DNA of 64,000 bases. Source: Patiria miniata (lineage: Eukaryota > Echinodermata > Asteroidea > Valvatida > Asterinidae). Position numbers and translations under genes: made by a program. The notes beneath the pieces were generated by a model. That model did no database searches. It was not told the origin of the DNA and worked only from the letters and a program-made list of their open reading frames with translations. The stretch lies in NCBI RefSeq assembly GCF_015706575.1, contig NW_024037058.1, positions 4,147,754-4,211,753 on the forward strand, written 5' to 3'. Positions 56,901 to 64,000 of this stretch are shown piece by piece; within the stretch, counting starts at the first letter, position 1, and each line of letters starts with the position of its first letter.

Positions 56901-58487
56901 TGGTAGGTATTCCATCTTAACCCAAATCAGAATGAGATAAGTGAAAATCATTATTTATTTTTTTCCAACTAGATCATCATCACCAGAATCCCGCGAATTG
57001 GGCTCAAAAGGTAGGACATGCATCAACTAGCTATGGTTACGCAAAACGTCTACTTTAACTCTCCTGCTATTTAAACAGTCACAGACAGTCAGCTTTTACA
57101 TCCACTTCCCCTGCTATACTTTTAACACGGACTATTCACCAAAAGTCAGATAACATGTTTTATAAGCAAGCAATGTGAATCAAATTCATACAAGAGACCA
57201 CGAACAGACAAAGCAGGCAAGTTGTGAGCACAGCTGGCTTATCAGTCATCCACAGAGAAAGCAAAGTTGTATCAAGTAAGTTACATAAACAGTCACAGTC
57301 AATCCTACTTTACGAATAGGTTGTTCAACAAAATAACTGTTAAAAACAGTCACCTGATTGATTTTGACTGAAAGGACAACTTGGCACAGAATGTTTGCAT
57401 AGGGGAATTAATGTTAAGTACAGTTAAAAAAAAAGCAGGCCTACAATATTCACATAATGTCTCCAGTGGCGTTTAGGTTTGACTAATTAAGTTTGCTGAA
57501 TATTATGAAAGAATGCTGAAATTAATCCCCTCACAAACAAAATTGAAACTACTTCCAGAAATGAGCACGTGTCAAATTAAAAATGTTTGCTTTGTTGGAT
57601 ACGTGTAATTATTGCGATTTTTTTGCCATTTCGTCCCTGAAGGAACTGACCCCGAGGCACAAGCCAACGCACCCGAGCAGCTGGTACCCGAAGACCTTGA
57701 GTACTCGTACGCCTACGGGCACGTGTCACGGGCACCAGTGAACGACCCTAAGTTAGAAGAGGGGCCAGACTTGGACGAGCTGCAGGAGGATCACTACTAC
57801 TCGCGGCTTAAAACCGACAGCAATAAGAAAGGTACAGTCGGCAAGGAGAATGGGAAATTGGGCACCCGTCCGCAAACTGGGCACCTGAGTAGTGATGAGG
57901 AGACAAAGAAAGAGGTCAAAGTTCTAGCCGGGGAAGAGACACACAACCAGAGCTCTGGGTATGAAGTTGCTCGGGTTAAGCGTCCCGGGGACGTCACACC
58001 GGAACCGTCCAACCAGGGCTCTCCGGGGGCAGAGGCTCGCCCCGTCGCCCGAGATTCCGGGTACGAGATTGCAACAGTGAAACCGGCCGAGGACGACAAG
58101 CGTCTTAGCTACTTCACACTTGAGCCACCCGCGGAGAATCGAGAGTCTGGATACGAAGTTGCTCGTGTTAAGGGTTCAGGGGACATCACACATGAACTGC
58201 CCAATCAGGGTTCTCCGGGGGCAGAGGCTCGCCCCGTCGCCCGAGATTCCGGGTACGAGATTGCAACAGTGAAACCGGCCGAGGACAACAAGCGTCATAG
58301 CTACTTCACACTTGAGCCACCCGCGGAGAATCGACCGCCTGTAGATGACTCCGGTTACGAGAAAGTCACCGAGTTGAACGAACCAGAAGTTGGGGGCGCC
58401 CATGATATTGTGTCGTCGCCGGATTATGATCATCTCCAGCGACCTGGCCCCGATTTGTCGACAGAGGGCGCGAACTCCAAAATGTAG
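50965..58487 (+). CDS. YTR-E: diverged single-pass receptor with duplicated tail module
   Basis: Spliced CDS: 50965-51125, 52086-52162, 54489-54666, 55970-56122, 56973-57010, 57643-58487; GT-AG, phases 2-1-2-2-1; 483 residues. Exon 2 could instead start at 52074 (four residues more). Signal peptide ends near CLA-DM. Exon 2 is shorter (CSLGVPDFSC-x3-C-x4-C). Exon 3 keeps CGYKDAVVC and ends CVC like F, with sequons NKT and NRS. Exon 4 has two NSS sequons, then the helix (about 155-178, VACSLSVILIILVLV). The juxtamembrane exon is 38 bases, as in A-C. The tail (about 305 residues) has EYSYAY, YYSRL, a 64-residue module twice (GYEVARV, GYEIATV, YFTLEP), then GYEKV and YDHL. It shares plan and motifs with A-C but little other sequence. 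Receptor role inferred from layout. Confidence 0.8.
53233..54118. mobile_element. TIR element with coding-like interior in YTR-E intron 2
   Basis: Arms of about 55 bases: AAATGTTTGCTTCTGAAAGG then ATCCGAGACCGCGG at 53260-53293, against CCGCGGTCTCGGATCC then TTTCATGAGCAAACAT at 54062-54093. The interior is GC-richer than its surroundings and stays open for 115 residues on + and 130 on -; the minus frame has a Cys/His-rich stretch (RVRFHVDCLAAPCPG). I do not recognise it. It may be a non-autonomous transposon that picked up host sequence, since the surrounding intron does not share its base composition. Confidence 0.55.
55641..55893. mobile_element. Half of a CAGGGTGAGTAAA foldback element in YTR-E intron 3
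   Basis: It matches the left half of 12858-13360 up to the loop (CAAAACGAAAAAAAAATCAC ACACGCATCCC), then stops. The right half is missing. It ends about 75 bases before the membrane exon. Confidence 0.7.
56155..56245 (+). mobile_element. SINE body fragment in YTR-E intron 4
   Basis: GTTCTTGGGCAAGGTACTTT GCCACAAT is the body text of the tRNA-SINE type seen at 38203. The head is missing. Confidence 0.45.
57957..58340 (+). repeat. 192-bp in-frame tandem duplication in the YTR-E tail
   Basis: Units 57957-58148 and 58149-58340 encode 64 residues each with GYEVARVK, DSGYEIATVKPAED and SYFTLEPPAEN. A 75-base core is identical in DNA, so the duplication is fairly recent or homogenised. Confidence 0.9.
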
Positions 58488-60480
58488 TTTACAAAATACA
58501 GATTGCAGAACGAAGTTTGGCTATCCTTTCACTTGTCATATAGTAATAGACAAGCGTATTAGAAGTACACCTACGCCTATACAATTCTTTCTTAGCAACT
58601 TAAATGTCTTCCAATTTGTATTTTCAAATAAGTAGAAACGTTTGGAAAGGTATTTAATTGATCGAAATAATTATTATTGAAGGCTGATGACATCCCAGGT
58701 ATGGGCTTAATTTCTACAAATTTTCAATATGAAAACATTGGCATCAGTTTCATTTCTGGGATTGGGCTTTTTTTGCACTGTGTCAAATGCAATCCGGACG
58801 TGTTTCAAATTTAGTGATCTTATAGCTAACAATAATGAGTATATGTCATAGGGGAATTCGCGGTATGCCAACTGCTTTAAGTGTTTGATTGAGTGCAAAT
58901 TTAAACCAATTGTTCTTCCCGCCAACCGGTTCCAAGTCGGTCTGCAACTTCAACAATAAACTGAGCAATTTTCATATTCAAGAGTTTAACTTTAAAGTAC
59001 GTATATACATATTATTTTTGAAAGAATTTTACTCAGACTTTGAACTATGAATATATATTTGAGTGTAATAATTATAAGGTAATAACCAGCGATTACGATG
59101 CTATTACTGTAAAACAAGTGCCATTTTCGGTTGTAGGTTTTTACATGTATATATTTACCCAGGTTGATAAACGTTTTAACTGAAATAATAATAACATCTT
59201 CGAACACAACGAAAACAAATTAGGCAACTAGGGCAAAGCATAGCTGTGCAATTATGGACATATCAACGATCAAACAGCATAGAACTCACAGTTATGTTCA
59301 AAATAATTGCCGTAAGGTTCTCTTTCATATTGGACTCTATTTGATATTTTCCCTATTTTCATATTGTGATTTTTCTTTTCGATTATTAAAGTAAATGTGT
59401 TACCTTTTCCTGTGCCTGCTCGGTTTTAAACTTTAAAGTCATGACCTTTTATTTTCGAGATTTATTTTACACTCGTAGAGCAATAGTTATTTTCGGTAAA
59501 AAAGTAACAATAATAGATGTGATTAACTGTCACTCAAGAACCACCGAATTTAAGAGAAATTGTTCTGAAGTTTGATTAACATAATGAAAATCGTACAGAT
59601 TCATTTATACCAATTCACGAAATTCAGGGGGAAAAAAAGAAAACTGTCATGTGCATATTTTCAGTGGCGGCGCCGGGCTATAAAATTGGGGGGGGGGGGG
59701 GGAGCAAGGAAATATTTTGGGGTCGTCAAAATAAAACCTTAAGCTTGTGTACGCGCGCGTGCTCATTGTCAATGGCCCGGAAGTAAGCCACACAAGCAAC
59801 TTAAAGGAATAGTCGTTTCTATGAATGAGAAGAAATTATGTATCAAACCGCAGAATGATGTTTAACAAATGTTTCAAATGTACAAAGACGCTGGCTGCAC
59901 ACTATCTACGGCTGTATAAAAGCATTTCTGGCGTGTTTTGTCTATGCCAAAGTACCACTGTTTAGTTTTATTCGCCCAAAATGTGTCCACATTTTACGAA
60001 TCTCAACAGCGAAGAAAATAAACATTGTTGATAAAGTGTTGGGAGAAAACTTGGGGGCCAAAGTGGGGGGGGGGGGAATGACGGGCTAAATACGTTTTGC
60101 ACAACATGACCCAGTTCCTATTATGGAAAATCGCTTACAAACCATGAGACATTGTACTTTTTTTTAAGTGCCTTGGACAACACTGAATACACATCAAGGA
60201 AATGATTCGTGCAAGACCTTGAGCACCATTTCCTGACTGAACTAGTAGCATATCCGGACAGTGGAAAGAACTGGTAATGGACAAATCACAGGTGTACAAG
60301 TATAAAGTCACCTCTGCACGCGCATGTGGTTTTTGCTGCATCAAGTTCACCAGAATCCACTTGAAGGAAAGAAATGCCTTCAAAGAAAGAAACGCATTAA
60401 AGAAGATGTAAGACAGGACGACATAACATAGATACAACTGAAATTAAGGATAAACTCCGAGATCGACAAACACCGCGAAC
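58488..60480. other. YTR-E 3' region and spacer before YTR-F
   Basis: AATAAA at 58955-58960 is a likely YTR-E polyadenylation signal. Low-complexity G runs lie near 59686-59702 and 60066-60076. No open frame of note. The last 100 bases before 60481 are the likely 5' UTR of YTR-F. Confidence 0.4.
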
Positions 60481-63400
60481 ATGAGGCAACTGGCTGCCGA
60501 GCTCCGACCCGTGATCACGGCCGGATGCGTGCTTGTATTCCTGCTCCTCGGAGGAATCCCATGCACTTCTGGTGCAGGCACAGTACGTTCCCTGCCGCGT
60601 GTGTTGAATGCAAGCCTGAGTGAAATACGGGACTACTTTTGCGACAGGTAAGGCACTTTAATGATAAATATATGTATGACCCATCCTTGCTTTCACTTCA
60701 AGATTTCCTTCTACGACCCTGCAGGTTTATTTCCATTATATTTCGAAGTACAGATCCAACAGGGCCATGGCCGGGGTAGGGTGGGTACATGACAGCCCCA
60801 ATAATTTCTCAGGCAGTATGTAGCCTCAGTCGGTAAATGGACCTACCAGTGTCGCTGTGAGGAGGGGGTTTGATGGCAGTGGCGTCGCCAAGGGGGGGGG
60901 GGGGGGGGCAGGGGGGGGGCCCAGGGGGGGGGGGGGGTACGTGCCCCCCCCCCCTGGAAAACCTAGTGCCCCCCGAGTGCCCCCCCCCCCCATCAAATGC
61001 TGGTGCCTCCCCCTATCCTCTGCAAAATTCTGCACGTTGTTAAAATCATTACCTCAAAAATAGCAATTTCTGGAGATATCTTCAGATCGAATTTAGCATC
61101 AAATGTGGCACCATTTTGCATCTAGCCCATCCTCCGTATGCGAAAATTTTCCAGGGGGGCACCCCCTCCCCTTAGACCCCTCCTCCAGGACGGCGATCCG
61201 TATCCACCTAAGTGCCCCCCCCCCCCATCAAATGCTGGTGCCCCCCCTGTGCCCCCCCCCCCCCCCAGACTGAAAAGTCTGGTGACGCCACTGTTTGATG
61301 GGTGATGTCACACCCCCGTAATCGTTTTATTTTGTCGTCCTCCACAGCATTGGCGTAGCCAGGAGGTTTTTTTCGGGGGGGGGGGGGCGCTGGAACATTT
61401 CATGGGGGGGGGGGCGTCATGTAGATCAATGATAATTTTTTTAGAAACTCAAAATCTCAGTGGGGGGCGACAAGGTTTCATGGGGGGGGGGGCTGTCGCC
61501 CTCCCACGCCCCCCCCCCCCCCCGTGGCTACGCCACTGCTCCACAGTGTCGAGAGTAAAATCAACGATTTTAGTTCGTTCCAGTGATATTAAACAGTTGT
61601 TGACTGATGTGATGTGGGATATGACGTTTTGAACACCCGAGGGACGCATAGCGCCCGAGGCGAAGCCGAGGGTGCTACGCGTCCCCGAGGGTGTTCAAAA
61701 CGTCATATCCCACATCACATCAGTCAACAACTGTTTTGTCATACCTCTGTCTTGATGATGTGTTTTACTTGTTTTTCTAAGGGATATTAAGGGTGGCAAA
61801 CTGAAGGAATCTTTGAAAAATTTTCTTTCAACATATATAGATGTAGGGGCATTAAAACAAGCTTAAGTTCAGGGAAATTTGGGGTAAAGGTTTTACAAGT
61901 TTAATAAAAAAAAATCTTATCCCCTGGCATATTTTATAGTAGTAGGGAATGAATAAAAACCTGGTTTGTTACGAAAAAACTACCTGCTCAAAAACCTCTT
62001 TTGGGGGCGGAGAATCTGTGCCTCCGGGCTCAGCTGACATGTTGAGGCTGATGAGGATCGTATACGAAAAAACTAACTGTGGTAGCTCTGCATTTCCGAA
62101 GTTCTGAAGGCCTAGGCACCGTTACTAGAGTCAGTCAAAACGTAAACATAATCTTAATGCCGCTCGTCGCTGGCCGCCAAATTAAAGTAAATATCGTCTG
62201 CAAATGCACTGCTCCCTCACTGCTATACATTATATTGTGGAACGTGAAAGTACTGCGGGGTACCAGTGAGTACATGTATAGTCTGGTTTAAACGCGGTCC
62301 GCGCATAATGGTTTGGACTGTGGGGCGGGGACTAGTCTACATGCATGTGATATCACAATGTGATATACAACGGGAGTGTGCCATGCATATTTATCGCCCG
62401 GTCAGGTGATCGTCCTGGGCCAATGAAAATACAGTATAAAGACAGAGGTATGACAAACACATTTAGTAAAGCTGCTTAAATTTTGCTAGGTTATTAATTC
62501 CCTCCCCCGTTTTATTACTCAGTGATATGTGTCGGCCAGGGCCTGCATGCAAATTATGCAGACAAGACCGTGATCATGACGCATATTGTGAGAAACCACT
62601 TGAAGAAACATCAAATGGAGGTAAATTGGTAACATATATATCTCAGACCTGAGGAAGGTTCAATCGAGGATGTTATACTTAAACTATAGAGTACCGAAGT
62701 GTGACGTCATTTAGAACCAGAAAGTGTAGTGCAAACGAATGGAATACGCGCGGATGTTGGTTCACGGCATAGATATAGAATACAAAGACTAGATCGGCAG
62801 CGCGTCCACACGCGCCCATTCACAGTGCGATAAATCTCCGCCATTTTTGTTGTCTCTCGTGGACGCGCAACAAATGAACGTAAAGTAATGGAGCTAAATG
62901 TATCTTTCCTCCATCACGTGACCTAGCTCAACGCGCGCGAAGCTAGAAATGCGCACCGAGTATGCACGCGCTGCCGATCTAGTCTTTTTATTCTATATCT
63001 ATGGTTCACGGGCTGAATCACGCGCTAATGTCTTTTACACAGTCACATAATTATGTGCGTGATGTAATAACTTTGGTACGGGTAGAATAGGGGCGTGGCA
63101 ATGTCGACTGGTGGTTAATGGCGTCACTTGCGCCTGCGCATTAGGAAAGTGTATCTCTTAGGAAAGTGTATCTCTATGTGCATTATTATGTGCATGGCTA
63201 TTGTATTAACCAGCCACGTATAGGCTGGTCCAAAACGGTCGAGTATACTTTTTTCCAACTTCGCATGGGGTCGAGCGAAGATAGTCGAATAATGGGTTAA
63301 TCATGTCCTCTTCTGAACCTACTCCAAATTTTCGATCTGTCTGTTTGTAAGCGTGGGTGTCGCGAGGGGGGGGGGGGTGTAACAGGGATTTTGAAGGAAA

Positions 63401-63684
63401 TGTGCTTTGCCCCCTCTCGAATAAAATCCTCGCGACGCACGTTTGTAAGCCTATTCTCCCAAATATTTTCTTCAAAGTTTTACTCTCTCTGATCTGTGAC
63501 AAAGTGTCCACCACTTTCTTTTAACAGATTGCGACTGGGACCAGGATCTGTACTGCACCTACAACGATGCCAGCGTATGTGTTTATGATCAGGACTTCTC
63601 AAGCAGCTGCATGTACTACTACACAATACTCGGTCCCCTGATATATTGCGTCTGCGATGGGTCTGAAGTTCCTCGCGGCCTAAG
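60481..63684 (+). CDS. YTR-F: receptor family member, 5' exons only (runs off the right edge)
   Basis: Spliced CDS seen: 60481-60647, 62523-62620, 63528-63684; GT-AG, phases 2, 1, 2. These give 140 codons plus two bases. Exon 1: signal peptide (VLVFLLLGGIPCTSG), then LSEIRDYFC like the RDHFC of A and B. Exon 2: MCRPGPACKLC ... YC. Exon 3: CDWDQDLYCTYNDASVC, a variant of the family signature, ending CVC as in E. Stalk, helix and tail should lie beyond 64000; 63685 to the end is intron without features. Intron 1 has collected several TIR elements. It is closest to E in exon 3. Confidence 0.75.
60877..61293. mobile_element. hAT-type non-autonomous element, 8-bp target duplication
   Basis: The ends CAGTGGCGTCGCCA and TGGTGACGCCACTG are complementary but for one base. 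The flanks TTTGATGG / TTTGATGG form an 8-bp duplication. Eight-base duplications with CAGTGG-type ends fit the hAT superfamily. The interior has long G and C runs and two ATCAAATGCTGGTGCC phrases. It is non-coding. Confidence 0.8.
61348..61538. mobile_element. Second hAT-type element, 8-bp target duplication
   Basis: The left end CATTGGCGTAGCCAGG and right end GTGGCTACGCCACTG are complementary but for a base or two. The flanks are CTCCACAG on both sides. Same end family as 60877-61293, shorter, and full of G runs. Confidence 0.8.
61591..61736. mobile_element. Near-perfect 146-bp palindrome
   Basis: The outer 48 bases on each side (AAACAGTTGTTGACTGATGT ... ) are exact complements, and the loop (GGGACGCATAGCGCCC ... 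GGTGCTACGCGTCCC) pairs too. Either a recent foldback element or a hairpin kept by selection. It lies in YTR-F intron 1. Confidence 0.8.
61735..62457. mobile_element. TIR element overlapping the palindrome end
   Basis: TTTGTCATACCTCTGTCTT at 61735-61753 is the exact complement of 62439-62457. The ~720-base interior is non-coding. It abuts the palindrome at 61591-61736, so both may form one composite element. Confidence 0.55.
62769..63002. mobile_element. TIR element with 8-9 bp target duplication
   Basis: ATAGATATAGAATACAAAGA CTAG at the left pairs with CTAGTCTTTTTATTCTATAT CTAT at the right, with GATCGGCAGCGCGT paired further in. GTTCACGG stands on both sides. The 8-9 base duplication fits hAT or Mutator-like insertion. 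It lies in YTR-F intron 2. Confidence 0.75.
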
Positions 63685-64000
63685 GTACATGTTCACATCC
63701 AACACGTTTATCACTCGTACAATTTCATGTCCCTTTAATAACTTCGGCAGACTTTTCCTGTGGTAGTGTTCCTTTTTCATGGACTATTTGTATAAGCCAG
63801 TAATTCGACGTATGCATGAACTTGCGTGCCATAATATCAATGAAATCGATGGAAATTGTAGGGTTATAAAGTAGGTTATAAATTTAAACCTCTACGCCAT
63901 GTTTCAAAGTAGACAATTTCCTTCAATCAAAGTTGTATGCGAACTGTATTTCTGTATCTTTAAGGGCGCAGACTTGGGTTCATTGATTTGTTGGAATTGG

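Noticed and set aside
1-64000. LTR elements, retroviral or Polinton-like genes
   Set aside because: No reverse transcriptase, integrase, capsid or long terminal repeats were recognised in any frame; the mobile DNA seen is TIR/foldback elements and SINEs.

Overview
The window looks like nuclear DNA of a marine deuterostome, most likely an echinoderm (sea star-like). The reasons are two TRIM56-like RING/B-box genes of a kind expanded in echinoderms, spliced genes with GT-AG introns, many short foldback and TIR elements (including a GGGCCCAATTTCATA-ended one), a tRNA-derived SINE, and ACTCGG-rich dispersed repeats. The species call is inference. I saw no bacterial, viral or retroviral genes.

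Left part (1-14.4 kb). The start of an unidentified minus-strand gene sits at the edge. A repeat array follows, then two TRIM genes (RING, two B-boxes, coiled coil, NHL-like propeller) arranged head to head. They are the arms of an old inverted duplication (about 2.8-6.1 kb and 7.9-12.4 kb). The right arm carries a 1.27 kb palindrome between ~87 bp direct repeats just upstream of its TRIM exon; the left arm shows the unoccupied site. A pair of nested foldback elements begins 23 bases after the right TRIM stop.

Middle and right part (14.4-64 kb). This is a cluster of six genes, all on the + strand, of one receptor-like family that I do not recognise. I label them YTR-A to YTR-F for reference only. 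I rebuilt each from splice signals. The full plan is six coding exons: signal peptide; a Cys-rich exon; a second Cys-rich exon with the signature C-x(7-9)-C-x-Y-x-D-x-x-V-C; a stalk plus one membrane helix; a tiny juxtamembrane exon; and a long acidic tail rich in YxxL and related tyrosine motifs. Intron phases are 2-1-2-2-1 in every complete copy. A (20.2-23.8 kb), B (29.5-32.7 kb) and C (35.0-39.1 kb) lie in tandem units of about 8-10 kb. D (45.2-48.3 kb) has no ectodomain that I can find but a very long tyrosine-rich tail. E (51.0-58.5 kb) is complete. F (from 60.5 kb) runs off the right edge.

The domain layout suggests surface receptors that signal or are internalised through tyrosine motifs. 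Ectodomain exons of A and B differ at 35 codons by replacement and at only 6 silently, while flanking introns stay similar. The stalk carries a 9-residue repeat with six, none or one copy in A, B and C. Tails gain and lose tyrosine motifs. A decayed TRIM fragment inside the receptor tandem unit links the two families in the locus history. An immune or self/non-self role is inference only.
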